From contig ML978127.1 in assembly GCA_010015805.1 (NCBI GenBank), positions 186,001 through 250,000 on the forward strand: a stretch of 64,000 nt of DNA. Reading direction: 5' to 3'. Positions 30,564-42,617 of this stretch are shown in pieces; the first letter of the stretch is position 1; each line of letters begins with the position of its first letter. The notes below the pieces were generated by a model. That model was not told where the DNA came from. It saw only the letters and a list, made by a program, of their open reading frames with translations, and ran no database searches. Source of the DNA: Rhizodiscina lignyota (taxonomy: Eukaryota; Ascomycota; Dothideomycetes; Aulographales; Rhizodiscinaceae). A program made the position numbers and the translations under genes.

Positions 30564-32075
30564 CTAACCCATGAGACCTTCCCTTCTAAACTCCAACCCG
30601 TCGTCGAGATTTGCGAATTTGATGTCCCACATATCCCGAAAGTAGCTGCTCCTTGCCATCCAAGGCGCCTTATCCCCGCTCTTCGGAATCAAATCCTTCG
30701 CCCGCTCGAGATATGTGCTCTTCAGATTCATCATCGGTGCAGCCGTCATGCTCGCCTCTTCATCAGGAGACAGCCGCGGTACAACGCTCGAATACCCGTT
30801 CTTCCGCATGTGGTTCAGGATCCTCGTGGCCATCTGCGCCGTTGCGTCTGCGCCCAGCGTCCAGCTCGCGTTCGTGTAGCCGATGATGAACGAAGCATTC
30901 GGGAGATCCTGCAGCATTACGCCTCTCCACAAGAACTTCTTCCCTGGCTCCGCCATCACGCCGTCGACGCTGATATCTGCACCACCAGCGAGCTGGATTT
31001 TCAAACCTGTCGCCGTGACAACGATATCTGCTTCTACACTCTCCCCATTCTCAAGGAGGATGTCATTCTCCCTCACGGTCTTGATATGCCCAGTGACCAC
31101 ATCCGCCCGACCTTTCTGCAGCGCCCTGTAAAAGTCACCATCCGGGCACACGCACAGCCGCTGCTCCCACGGATTGTACTGCGGATTGAAATGTGGATCC
31201 CAGGGAACGTTATCCGGCAGTTGGTTCTTGGTCAAGCGTCGCATTATGCGCTTGGCGGCGTTGGGATATGCGCGACAGAGACGGAAAAACAGAAATGGAA
31301 TGACGAGGAACTTGACGCGCACAATTTGGAACGCGAGCCACGCTGGAAGAAGCTTGTGCGCGAGCCAACCCGTGTTGTCAACGCTGGGCAGCGACATGAC
31401 GTACGTTGGGGTCCGCTGTAGCATCGTGACTTTGGCCGCTTTCTGGGCTAAGGCAGGAAGGAGGGTGACGGCCGTCGCACCAGAGCCGATGACTACGATC
31501 TTCTTGTCGGTGTAGTCGAGATTCTCGGGCCAGAATTGTGGGTGCACAACCTCTCCCTTGAAATTGTCAATGCCTGGGATGACTGCAGGCAGAGGATTCT
31601 CGTAGTCGTAGTACCCTGTACCAAAGATGATATAGCCAGCGGTATAGATCTTCTTTTCCCCATCGTGTTCAACTGTGAGCGTCCACTGCTGCGCCTTGGA
31701 ACTCCAGTTTGCCGCGAGCAGCTTGTGGCGTAACCGGATCTTTTTATCAATCCCAAACATGCTCGCGGTGTCATTCAGGTACTTGATAATGCTCGGGCCG
31801 TCGGCAATGCTCTGCTGCTCCGGCCATGGCCGCCACGGGAAACCAAAGGTGTACAGGTCGGAATCTGAGCGAATGCCAGGATACTTCCAAAAGTCCCATG
31901 TCCCACCGAGATTGTTGCGAGATTCCAGAATGGCGTAGGAGCGGCCTGGGCACTGGGTTTGAACACGGTAGCCTGCATTGATGCCACTGATGCCGGCGCC
32001 GATGATAACGACATCGTAGTGATTTTCTGCGTTGCCGTTCATGGAGACGGATGCAATTGAAGTATTTTCTGACAT
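30564..32075 (-). CDS. flavin monooxygenase, Baeyer-Villiger type
   Basis: One exon, 503 residues. The N-terminal FAD-binding Rossmann motif is VVIIGAGISGINAG (GAGISG 26-31); then LGGTWDFWKYPGIRSDSD, a canonical block; the Baeyer-Villiger fingerprint F-x-G-x3-H-x3-W is met exactly by FKGEVVHPQFW (172-182); the NADPH Rossmann motif VVIGSGATAV follows. These enzymes use NADPH and O2 to insert oxygen into ketones. No signal peptide. A hydrophobic stretch (LAFQIVRVKFLVIPFLFF, about 248-265) may touch membrane. Neighbours do not form an obvious pathway, so the substrate is open. Confidence 0.9.
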   Translation of the reverse strand: MSENTSIASVSMNGNAENHYDVVIIGAGISGINAGYRVQTQCPGRSYAILESRNNLGGTWDFWKYPGIRSDSDLYTFGFPWRPWPEQQSIADGPSIIKYLNDTASMFGIDKKIRLRHKLLAANWSSKAQQWTLTVEHDGEKKIYTAGYIIFGTGYYDYENPLPAVIPGIDNFKGEVVHPQFWPENLDYTDKKIVVIGSGATAVTLLPALAQKAAKVTMLQRTPTYVMSLPSVDNTGWLAHKLLPAWLAFQIVRVKFLVIPFLFFRLCRAYPNAAKRIMRRLTKNQLPDNVPWDPHFNPQYNPWEQRLCVCPDGDFYRALQKGRADVVTGHIKTVRENDILLENGESVEADIVVTATGLKIQLAGGADISVDGVMAEPGKKFLWRGVMLQDLPNASFIIGYTNASWTLGADATAQMATRILNHMRKNGYSSVVPRLSPDEEASMTAAPMMNLKSTYLERAKDLIPKSGDKAPWMARSSYFRDMWDIKFANLDDGLEFRREGLMG

Positions 32076-33168
32076 TTTGAATCAAGTGGAATGAAGGGAT
32101 TTGGATTGTACGACAGAACTCGGAAGCATTGAGACGCAACGAACAAGACAAGTGCAATGGAATCGCTACAATGAAAAGTGCACATGCCTCGGTGCACGAA
32201 GCAGGTCGAATAGAACAATTGAGACAGACATCGTATGGGAGAAGCAAGCTGCCCTGGCCTGCGAAATCCTGCCGGCGGATGCTGTTTCGTCCGCTCGCGT
32301 GTCTCCTGCCCATGGCGAGCGCCACACGCGAAATCATGCCAGAAATGGACGAAGCCGAGGCAGGCGCTGGGACTGCAGATAGCATTAAAGAGAGTTGGAA
32401 GCGAGTCCACCTACATTTTCTCGCTCGATCTCGTTTGCCGCGCGCTGATTCCAAATCAGGTATTGAATGCGAAACATATGCAAAGGTGGTGTGGGAACGA
32501 TTGTGGTGGGGATGGAACCGAAGTGTGATGCCACTGCAGGCTTCAGGATCATCGGTTGTCAGCACCTTATTCTCACATGCACAGGACAGCTATATACTCG
32601 TAGGAGCCATTGATTAGCATCTACTGGATACTATCGCAAAGCTAACTTATTGGAGTAAGTGAAATCAAGGTGCTTCGTTCGATGTTGAAATGTATATGTG
32701 GGAAACAGGAGAATCGGGCAATGCAAATCTGTAGCAGCTGTCTCTTCATCATTCGGCTCACTGTCTACGACCTTGATAGACCCATCTCTGCAGCGCTCTT
32801 TCCTCTTTTCGAGCCTCAAGTGGGTGCAACTCTTGATGGTTGTAATTGACTTTCCGAGAGTTCCGAACGCAGGAATTCTCACTGGCGCAAACATAAATAC
32901 GGCTCACATAACGTGCGCTGTGGAGATTAAGATCAAACTGCACTTCTTCATACAGCTATCAGCCCTATTTACAAAACAAACGCCCGGCCTTGCAAATGTA
33001 CATGAAAAAGACTCAACTCTATGGTATCAAGTCGAGCAACCCGAATTTGTACAATCCGCATCAACGGGCTGTATACAGAATGGAAAGTAAATGAACAAAC
33101 GAAATAGGGGAATCTCACGGAGCACTTCCATTGGAGATCCGGGAATTAGAATAGAAGTACAATTCGGT
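32076..33168. other. intergenic, 1.1 kb
   Basis: This lies between the start of the monooxygenase and the 3' end of the CAS1-type gene. Frames on both strands are antisense or untranslated-looking. I see no gene. Confidence 0.4.
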
Positions 33169-35877
33169 TCACCACCAGATCTGCTGCTCGTTAGCACGGA
33201 GATTAATCCAGCAATCAGGGGACGACTTACCCAATTCAAGACCCACATTCCTGCCAGCAACACACCCATCCGGAGCCTCAAATCCTTCGGCCATACTCTA
33301 GCCCGCCATTGTTTCTGCGTTACGCTTATCCACGCGCCCTTCTCCAATGTGTCCATCTCCATCGCTCCCGAATCGCTCTCATCGCCCTCCTTCAGCATCC
33401 ATGCGGTGATTGTCCCTGTCGCAGCCGCAAGCTTCCAGCTTATCCAGAAGAATACCGGTGTGAGGACAATAAAGTCCCGCCACCTGTCTCCCATCAAACT
33501 ACCATCGCCGTGGAAGATGCCGATAGACAAGAGTCCCTTGGTATCCGCCGCAAGCCAAATGTGGAACTGCAGCGTGAAGGTCTCGAGACTGCACTTGCCC
33601 AGCCACGCGAATACGCTCGAGTGGAAGTTTCGCAGGGTGGGACTGGCATTGCGCAGGACGACGAATGCGAGGATCGGAACCGCAGCAAGGAAAGGCTGGA
33701 TAGCGTTCGAGGACTCTTTGGACGGGAACGTGCGATAGATGAGCTGCACTGCTGGGAGGGCGATGATGGAGGCGACGATGGCGGAGATGCGAATGGCGTT
33801 AAAGGATCGAAGTGAGCTGCCGGAAGAGACAGCGGTGTTGTATCGTTCGAAGAGGAGCGCAACGAGCATGCCGATAAAGACAATGTAGCGGTCGAGGCCG
33901 AGGCGGAATTTCCATTCATGCACATCCCAGTGGATGCGAGCAATGAACCCAAGAACTGCAAAGATTGCATCGAAGATTGGAGTCTCCAGCAAGATGGTAA
34001 CAAGAATTGCAGAAATAGCAATTTTGGCGATGACAAAGCCGGTATTGTCATTGCGTGATGAGTAGACGCGCATGGTGAGGTACACGACGCCAAACCAGAA
34101 GGTGACAAGCGGTGCGAAATAGTAGAAGAGGTAGTCGGTGCCCATGACGTACGGTAAAGCGCAGGAGAGAAGGTTGAGGCGAACGAGAACGCCAGCTACA
34201 CGCTTGAAGGAGAAGTCGCCCTTCTTGAGGAAGTAGCACGTGTGTCCGAAGCCGGTGAGGAAGAGGTAAGATGCCACCATCAAACGGATGATCTCGTAGA
34301 TCCAGAGGACGCTCGAGGCACCAGTCCAGTGGTAGATCAAGATCGCAAATTGCATCCAGCCTTTCCATTCCTCGGTCTGGTCTCGTGAGAGGAAGGGCTG
34401 GTCCTTTGGTGGACCACCATTGGAGGGTCTTCCAGATCGACGAATAGATAGGACGCCTGCCAGGAGAGTGAGGCCGGACAAGAGGAAGAATTCGCTGTTT
34501 TCAAAGTGCTTCTTGTCCTTGTCGAAGAGCTGAGTGCGATCTGCGAGATAGCAGTATGCAAGCGTTGCTACTGCAAAGAAGAGCGCCTGCTTGGTAGCAT
34601 CTTGCTGCTCAGCCCTAAAAGCATTGTATAGAGCGAAACCTGCAATGGCCAGCCCGGCCAAGAGAACTCCCCACTGAACAAAAACGGCAGGCTTGTATGC
34701 CGAGCAGCATGTTCGATCATAGGGATATCCGCCTGTTTGATCCAGCTTTGCGTTGCATCTCAGGTTCAGAAGAACGTCTGCTTTCGCATCGGCAATGTTC
34801 TGCACGACGTGGAATCCTGTGGGGTCCAGGCTGTCTTCCTCCTCTTCCGTCATTGCCAGATAACTCCACAAAACATTGTTCCGATTGCTCAAATCTTCCA
34901 GATAAACGTTCATCGTCTCAACTTCTCCCTGGATGATCGTTTCTCGGCGTATCCCTTCCAACTTGTCGTAGATGGGTATCTGAATCGGTGTTAAAAATAC
35001 CTGATCACCGACATCATTCGCTTTGGAGGTCGAAATCGTATCAGCCAGGCTCATCTCAGAGCGCGTGAACTCGGTGATGTTATCGAGGGTCTCCTGGTAT
35101 TCACGAAGGCTGTGTGCGAGGTCAAACCACCTCGAAAACCAAGCTCCACCACCCACCACCATCAGCGCGGCGCTGTCTCCGGTGTTATTTGACCAGACCT
35201 TTCCAGTTTTCTTGTGATTATAGGCCCTGAGCCCGTCATAGAGGCTTGATCCGTTGAGAAATGGATCCCACAGGAACTCTAGAGTGACACCATTAATTGT
35301 TGATTTCTGATCCTCATGTTTGTATGCTGAGTGCTCCAAGTCCTCCGCTTCGGTCTTGTTCAACTTCCGCGCCAGGGCCCAGAACACCTGTCGGACGGTC
35401 GAGTCGCCAGCAAAGACAATCTTCCTGTCGTCAACACATCGGGCAATCTCAGCGGGTTTGTACTGGTGTATTAAACATCCGGGTGCCTGCCAGCCCTTGT
35501 AGGGAGATCTGCTACCGTTCGATTGTAGGGAGTCGAGCCACTGGCCATCGTTCAACAACGCCTCGCATTTGTACGGATCTTGAGAATCTGCGCGAGTCAA
35601 TTCGAGTCAGCCTTGTCCTGCGAATATTCATTGCTGATGTCTTACCAAGGTCGTATCTCCTGTATGTGGCGGAGAGGAGAATTGCAGCAATGAGGAAGTA
35701 GGCAACATAATTGAAGATTTCAGCAAAGGAAGCCGCATGGAGAGGCTTCGCTTTGATCATGATGAGCCTCTGTAGTAGTCGCGCAAGTCGAGCAATAATT
35801 CGCATCAAGAGGAAGGACAGGGACGAGGGAGCGACCGACAATAGCAAATGTAGAATAGTTGTCTGAAAGATGTTCAC
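33169..35877 (-). CDS. CAS1-type polysaccharide O-acetyltransferase
   Basis: Minus-strand exons 35877-35646, 35587-33231 and 33183-33169; 867 residues. A first membrane helix (FNYVAYFLIAAILLSATYRR) is followed by a lumenal SGNH-like domain with PYKCEALLNDGQWLD, the IVFAGDSTVRQVFW nucleophile motif and DPTGFH, the likely Asp-His end. The C-terminal half holds about ten membrane helices with the acyltransferase core. Cas1p O-acetylates glucuronoxylomannan in Cryptococcus; in ascomycetes related proteins likely acetylate wall or secreted glycans in the Golgi (inference). The last exon of five codons (QIWW end) uses a strong GTAAGT donor and CAG acceptor; unspliced reading would add a long unrelated tail. 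Start could be the Met at MIKAKPLHAASF. Confidence 0.85.
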
Positions 35878-37115
35878 ATGCTTTCAGAGCCAGATGACCA
35901 AAAAGAAGGAGGGAGTGGAGGCCGAACGACGGAGCTGTTGGCGTTGAAGAAGAGTGGCAGGTGCCAAAAGTTTGGAGGTTTAGAGTACGAAGTTCTTACG
36001 CGTACGGAAGAGCCATAGGCGAGTAAGGGATACGATCTACAAGCGCAGAACCTCTATACTGCGGCCCCTGCAGCGCGTGGAAGCCAACGTATCTTATTAG
36101 TACGCCATCGCCAACTACAGAGAATTTGATCGCCAGAAAAGATAACTAATTCGCGGCGGGGAACGAGTGCGCAATCACCCGCGGACAGGGCAGGGTGGCA
36201 TCAGGCCATGCGTCTGGGACGGGACTTGCATTGACGCGACTTCGCGCCTGCTGTGAGTGGCCCGCTAAACAATTGCCAAGAGCTTGGCAACAGAGCGCAG
36301 CCTGTCCGGCGAAAGGGGGTTGGTGCAGTGGCTTATGACTCTCCCCTTTCTCGCTTGGTGCCAAGCGAGCTGAGCTTGCCGAACGACAAGACTTTGTTCG
36401 ACTGGCCGTGTGTGCATCCTGCTGTGCTGCCTCTCACATCTGAACCTCAACACTTTGCAGGCGCGGTGCTGTGCGAGACGACAAAGAGGTACAGCTGCAC
36501 GTGCGGAATCCCGCCTCAAATTATCTCCCCGTCGTCCAGGATAGACGCGAGGCGCATCTAAAACGCTCCTTACGGTCTACTAAGCTGTCGACCGGGTGCT
36601 ACCCGACCTTCCGTGCTTTCCTAATCTTGCAAAAGGATTTGATAGACCCTGCGTTTGAGCGATTCGTATTCATTTGAAACGAAACGACGTGCCTTTATAT
36701 ATACCTCATGTCTTTCGGTATTTCCGGGTAAAGCAGGTTGGAACATCAGCTTTGATCATGGACAATATTTCCATTATTACTTCGCTATGTGCAAAGCTCT
36801 ATTTCGCCAATTCTTCTTCAGATCAGTTTTGCGTATTCTCAGCGTCTCACTGACACGTTGCCTCCGACAATCTCATACTGAATGGGGCTTCTATGCATGA
36901 CGCGTCCTTGCGCTTCTCCATCCTGCAGACTCCCGTTCCCAGCGGTTACAGAGTGCTTCGCAGGTTTGAAGTACGTTGGACCACGTACTCATTACTTCCG
37001 ATCCGTGTGCAGTTTGGAATCGTCATTGTGCAACTCGTCGAGCCGCCGGCCAGGCTACGCACCAATTTGTGATGCAAACACCATATGAGATGCCCTTGTC
37101 GCTACGTACCACCTA
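35878..37115. other. intergenic, 1.2 kb
   Basis: It holds the CAS1-type promoter and the 3' flank of the arrestin-like gene. Frames such as 36253-36561 and 36655-36900 are short and without motifs. I see no gene, RNA or repeat. Confidence 0.4.
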
Positions 37116-38374
37116 TCACTCGCAACATTGGGGCGGAGCTACTCGCTCTACTTCGACCAGAGCTTGCTGATATGTTGGCATGCCCTCTCCCTCTGCAATA
37201 TCTGTGCTGGTTCGGTTACTCGATGAAGCTCCTGCTTGGGCACCGGACGACACCTGGTGTTGCGGTGACTGAAACCGCGGCAGAACAGTCACTGCAATCG
37301 CTGTAAAACTTCCCGACTTGGCCTGATATAGGAACTTTTTGTCTGCGACGGTCACGGTGGCCGATAAATGTAGGAAATATGACCTTTTGACCTTGTAAGT
37401 CTCAAAGGCCGGTGGAATGTACTCCGGAATTGTAGCTGAAAGCATCTTGGTCCAGCCTTCGCCCTTTGTGAAAAGCCCCTCATTGTTCCAGTCATGTCTC
37501 CACAGCGTGGCTGCTGTGCGATCGTATGCATCATGCGCCGCACCGTCAGCTTCAAATCTGTCATGCGCCTTGAGCTCGATGGTCAAAGACTCTAGATGCA
37601 CCTGTGGCAAGCAGGGACAGGTCGATTCCGGATGCCTTGGAAGATGTTCGATGCCGGCACAGACTAGGAGACGGCTACCAATCATCACGACTGAAGGGAA
37701 TGTAACGGTCAGTCTGAAGGCTGCCGTCGGAAGCTCGCTGCTGTTCAATACTGATTTTATCTTTTCCTTAAATGTCAAATCACGCCCTTCATTTTCTGGC
37801 AGGAGCTTCAAACTTCTCACAACGAATGTCTCCGGGAAGGATATATTCCGCGTATCCGGCAAAGGCGAGCCGGGTGGAAGTGAGAGAGTCGAGAGAACTT
37901 GATCGCTTGTTCAGCCTCATACATTGATAGGTGCGACTCGTGTTTGTAGATTGACGCCGTCAATTTGTATTCCACGAAAGCTCCTGAACCATATTGGTGA
38001 TGTGTGAAGGTTGGCGGCAATGTGTCATCCACATGGTGTAGAGTTGGACCGCTGCGCTTGGGCATCAGCGTTGGGAATGATATTGCAAACGGCCAGCTGT
38101 AGTCTCGGCCTCCGTCAAGAGGTGTCGAATGCGCATTAATCGTGCTTTGCTTCACAAACATTAGGTGGTGTGATGTATAAGTTGTCTGGTTTCTCGAGTC
38201 GCCGCGCGTTATCTCCGTTCTGATTCCACCCCAGAGTTTGATCTCGATCGCCCCGATGAGCTCTGGCTTCGAATTGAAGATGTTTACTTTGCCAGTGACC
38301 TGCTCTCCCGGCCCATACGTTTTGGGTGGGAAGTAGCCCGTGGAGATAAAAACTTGTGTTTCATCAGGAGACAT
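37116..38374 (-). pseudogene. arrestin-like protein gene with a frame break
   Basis: The first part from 38374 reads like a fungal arrestin N-domain: TYGPGEQVTGKVNIFN, a PELIGAIEIKLWG strand, then DYSWPFAISFPTLMP and VEYKLTASIYK. At about 37885-37905 the frame fails: after YEAEQAIKF the next family-like text (SLPPGSPLPDTRNISFPETF) lies in another frame with no usable GT-AG intron between. The second part runs to 37116 with AFRLTVTFPSVVMIGSRLLV and HLESLTIELKAHDRFEA, arrestin C-domain style. Intact arrestins link ubiquitin ligases to membrane cargo. One indel separates the halves, so this is a recent pseudogene or a sequence error. Confidence 0.6.
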
Positions 38375-38790
38375 CTTGAATTGGGTAGAATAGTAATTAA
38401 ACAAGAGAATTCGTGATATCAGGAGCAGTGAAGGAAAGCTGAAAGATTAAAGGCTTCGAAAGGATTAAAGACAAGTGCGATGAAAAGGAGAGTCAGACGC
38501 GAAGGCAGAAGCCAGTCGGACGTTTGAATCGATTTACCTACAGCCCGCAAACAAGAATTGCCATGGCCAAAATATAATTCTTCAGCTATGTATATGTTCA
38601 AGTTGGGCCCAAAAGAAGAGGGCAATGAGAGGGTTGGAGCACAGCAGAAGGCTTCGCTTCACAGCCTCCGAGTCATGAACAGAACAGGCATTGGATCCCT
38701 GCTCGAGGCGTTTATGGGCGGGTCATCTCTGCAGAGCGGATAGTGAACAGCCTCTCAGTCGCTTCCTCAACACATCGGAGTCTACGCGCA
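38375..38790. promoter_or_regulatory. divergent promoter, arrestin-like / beta-lactamase-fold genes
   Basis: The 416 bases lie between the divergent starts. No certain element is seen. Confidence 0.3.
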
Positions 38791-40655
38791 ATGAAGTCGC
38801 TTCTGGCCTTAGCATTATTTCTCTCCTCTGTACAATCTGTAATACCATCTCATCAAGAGCCGCTCCAGCCTCACGGACGGAAGCCACCCACACGGCATAG
38901 CTGGACACCTTTTACTGAGGAGTTCGACCGACGCGTCGCGCATGTCCTCGAGCACTTCCATGTGCCTGCCATATCAATTGCTGTGATCAATGGAAACGAG
39001 ACCTATGCAAAGGTAGTGCAATCAATGTTCATTGTTATTTTAATCCGTATCTTTAGGTGCGCCTCTTGATCTCACTTCCCGCGTTTTTTCGATATGTTTT
39101 CCATTGCGTCACCTTCGTCTCTCCACCTTCCAATTCGAGAGGCGATGCTATCAATTTTCATGTACGCTGAGGCAAGTTCAATAACTCTGTTAAGGGCTAT
39201 GGCATCGCAAACTTTCCGGACACCCAGGCTACCCCCGACACCCTCTACTACTGTGGCTCGACTACCAAATCGTTTACTGCCGCGGCTATTCTCAAGCTGA
39301 TTGAACGCTCCGCAAATGATTCGCAACCACTTAGTCTTCAAACTAAGATACAACCAATCATTCGAGAAGAATTTGTTCTCCCGGACGAATACGCCACCGC
39401 GCATGTCACTTTTGAGGACGCCCTCTCTCACCGGACGGGGATGCCACGCCACGATAACTCATATGGCGAACCCAACGCGACACTATCTGCCATGATTAGG
39501 CGCCTACGGTATCTCCCGATGACAGCTGAGATCCGTCAAGAGTGGCAGTATTGCAACATGATGTTCGCCGTTCTCACGTACGTCGTGGAAACCCTGACAG
39601 GCTCCTGGCTGGGCGATTTCTTCCGCGAGAATTTCTGGCACCCACTTGGTATGCACTCGACATTCCTCAGCTTGGCAGATGCAAAGAGAGCTGCCGCAAT
39701 GGGGAACGGGCACCTTGCTACAGGCTACTTCTGGGACAACTCGACCGAAGAGTACGTTGCAGAGGACTACATGGAGGATACGCCTGTCGTTGGAGGTGCA
39801 GGAGCCGTGATCAGCTCAGTTCTGGACTACGCAAGATACCTCCGTGCAATGGTCACCATGAATTCTACATTACTTTCCGCGGATAGCTTCCGTGAACTCC
39901 GACATCCCCGTATTATTACAGAGCATGAGAACGCAGAGACTGGATGGACTGGACCGATGATGTATGGCCTAGCTTGGATGTATTCTGTATATCATGGCCA
40001 CAACATCTTTCATCATGGCGGCAGTGTCACCGGCTTCGGGGCGCTCATGGCGTACGCGCCAACCATTAAAGACGGCCTTGGCATCGCCATGATGGCGAAT
40101 ACGGATGTCACGAGTAATTCCGTGGAGCAGATCCTGTCATTCGATATTTTGAACGATATTCTTGATATTCCGCACGAAGAAAGATTCGACTGGATCAAGC
40201 AGACTGAAGAGGGCTTCGAACGAAAACGAGCTGCTATGACACCTAAGGCAGCTCGCAAGCGACATTTCCCCGACGCGCCTGAGCCGGAGAAGGCGCTGCC
40301 GCCATCACAAACCCTCGAAGCCTATGCTGGCTCATACTGGAACGATGGCTATCGGAACCTTACTGTCACTGTGAAGGCTCGAAAGGACAGCCATGGTGCT
40401 TCGACAGAAGTCCTGGAAATTGTAGTTCTCGATAAAGTTTGGCCGCACGCGATCACGTTTGAGCATATCAGCGGAGACTACTTCTTAGCTTGGATCCATC
40501 AACCCGAGAGGGAGCCAGGGATGTTAATGGATGATGTGAAGCCTGCAGAATTCCGCTTGGGGGCGAGTGGGAAGGTGGAGCAGATGGGTATTGCGTATGA
40601 TACGCAGATGAAGGGGGAGATGATTTGGTTTAAGAAGACGGAAACAATTGGTTAG
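38791..40655 (+). CDS. secreted serine hydrolase of the beta-lactamase/class C fold
   Basis: Exons 38791-39012 and 39195-40655; 560 residues. Signal peptide MKSLLALALFLSSVQS. The class C motifs are in order: S-x-x-K as Ser96-T-T-Lys99 (YYCGSTTKSFTAAAI), Y-x-N as WQYCNMMF, and a HxG motif as HHGGSVTGFG. A C-terminal lipocalin-like beta domain (LEAYAGSYWNDGYRNLTVTV) follows. Such fungal proteins act as esterases or peptidases and are rarely true lactamases; the substrate is unknown. The intron (182 bases) is longer than neighbours, but the flanking NGNETYAK-GYGIANFP junction fits the family without gaps. ATG 38791 is chosen because the signal peptide starts there. Confidence 0.85.
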
Positions 40656-41276
40656 CCTAGCGAACCATAAGAAACGATAACCCTGGACATATTTCGTTTC
40701 TGTGGTCCTGGTTGAAGACTGTCTCCGGGCTCCTTGGCTACGGACTGGTGTAGCAGGTTTACTCTTCCACAGGAACTAGCCCCCGAATCACTGAAGTGAA
40801 CGAGGCAGATAACATAGGTTAAAGGCACGATGGAACAGAAGGAACGAATTGAGATACAGCAATTAGGGAGTGAACTTTGATTATTTCAATGTCTCTTATT
40901 AATATCAACATTCTCTCAAGGGTGGAATGTGGAGGGGCGGTTTGCTCGGAAACCTCCATTCGACTTAGCTGAACCAACGACAAAAATAACAATTCTGCCG
41001 CCCATTACTGTGAAAAATAGACACTTCAAGTGATTATTAATTTACCTGACTCATCTCAATATGAAGTGAATCCGCCGGGCATGAATTAATGCATCACTGC
41101 GCTTCGGAAGCACGCGCTAAATAGTGACACGGAAGTGGCCCCCTTCTTGTCGGCTCTTCCTCATCTTCAGCAAAACATTATGATCTCACACGAACCGAAT
41201 CAAGCTTCTGACTTTACTTTACCTACTTCAACTGATAGTTTCGTTGTTTCCATCTCCATGTGAAAGCAACATCATC
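40656..41276. other. intergenic
   Basis: About 620 bases, fairly AT-rich in the middle. It includes the 3' flank of the hydrolase and the promoter of the fourth F-box-like gene. No gene seen. Confidence 0.4.
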
Positions 41277-42617
41277 ATGGCTAAGGCAGCCGATGCTTCA
41301 AGTTCACCGCAATCCGTTGACAGACCTATTCGCTCCCCCTTTACTGAACTCCCGCGTGAGCTCCGCGACAAGATCTACCGCGATCTTCTCGTGATTCCCA
41401 AAGTCGTCATTGATACAAGACCTGTATCCGAATTGGCAGGTTCCGACTCTAACCCGAAGCTACGTCGTTCGACATGGCGCGCTGATGGAGACGATCGCAA
41501 TCGCCGCAAATTCGACGACTATTGTATGGTTACTTATGGTCGGCCGAAAAAGCAGAAATACGAGGAAGAAAACTACAATTTGGACCTGCATATCATGGGC
41601 ACCTGTCGTGATATGTATCGTGAGGCCACGAAAATATTCTACGCAGAGAACATATTCCACTTTCCACATGTCAGATATCTCAGTCCGGCTGTCCAGTTCA
41701 CGCCCGTGGCAACTTTGGTCGCTCGATTCTTGCAAGACCGGCCCTCCGAAGCTCGAATGATGATCAGATCTATCATATTCAATGCATACGTCTGCAGTCC
41801 CGGAAACTTGATATCACATATTCTGAAGCCGTTCTCTTACTGGTATGGTTCCCGGCGCGGGAGGCGGCGGCGGCGGCGGCGAGCTCAACGCGAACCCACG
41901 AGAGAGCTTGCTACTTCAAGTAGTATGAATACTCTTTGGGATCTACTGAAGGATATGCGAATTAGGGAGCTCTCGATTTATCTCTTTGATGCCGTTGAAG
42001 GGGCAATGGCCGAGCAGGCCGAGCCTGAGGAGAACTTTAACGGGGACGTTTATGCCCTCGACACTCACTGGACGTCACAAATGACTACTCTGCCGTTCCT
42101 CAAGCAGTTCAGTATCATAGTAATTGACGACAGACAGCATCATATCGAAGTAAAAGAAGAGTACATACATTTCGAATTCAACGAGCGCCGAAAACAGGGT
42201 GTCAAGAATTGGGCCAATTGTCTGTGAGAGCTGATCCAGCAGATCGTCCCACCCGATCTCTTACGGAAAATGCCCGTTACTGTACATGGCGAAAGACAAG
42301 CAGAGGTTTGTTTATATAACAAGGAAAGCAAATACGACGTCGATATCTATCTAGACTTTCTGTGGGAGAGGAACATCTACTTCTTATGCCTGAGCGTAGC
42401 GAATGGGAAATCAAGTCAGCCTCCCAATGGAGTCGCTGATTGCTCCCATCCAATGCCAGAAGAACTCAAGGATCGTGCACACGCTAAACTAAGAATCGTA
42501 CGGACGGACGTTGTGAAGCCTGAGAAGCTGGATGCCAAGCAGATGAGTAAAGAGTGGATCTTTTTCTACGAAGATATCTCACATTTAATCACGTCTGAAG
42601 GATCAGGGGTGGGTTGA
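41277..42617 (+). pseudogene. F-box-like/2EXR-type protein, paralog 4, with an in-frame stop
   Basis: The frame starts MAKAADASSSPQSVD and reads FTELPRELRDKIYRDLLVIP, then IMGTCRDMYREATKIFYAEN. A run of Arg (GRRRRRRRAQR) comes from a GGC-type triplet repeat near 41860. After 316 residues a TGA (42225-42227) interrupts; the same frame stays open for 130 more codons (ELIQQIVPPDLLRKMPVTVH, then SKYDVDIYLDFLWERNIYFL) to 42617. Full length would be about 446 residues, matching its paralogs, so a single nonsense change in a once-complete gene is likely. It could still make a shortened protein, or the stop could be read through. Confidence 0.65.
41862..41881 (+). repeat. GGC/CGG triplet microsatellite
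   Basis: A short run of CGG-type triplets within the fourth F-box-like gene, coding for poly-Arg. Confidence 0.6.

Noticed and set aside
18672-32075. Flavin oxidase, Baeyer-Villiger enzyme and nearby genes as a biosynthetic cluster
   Set aside because: No polyketide synthase, peptide synthetase, terpene synthase or transporter is present, and the two enzymes are 10 kb apart among unrelated genes.
33091-33815. Long plus-strand frames opposite the CAS1-type gene
   Set aside because: They are antisense shadows of a clearly coding strand with membrane helices.
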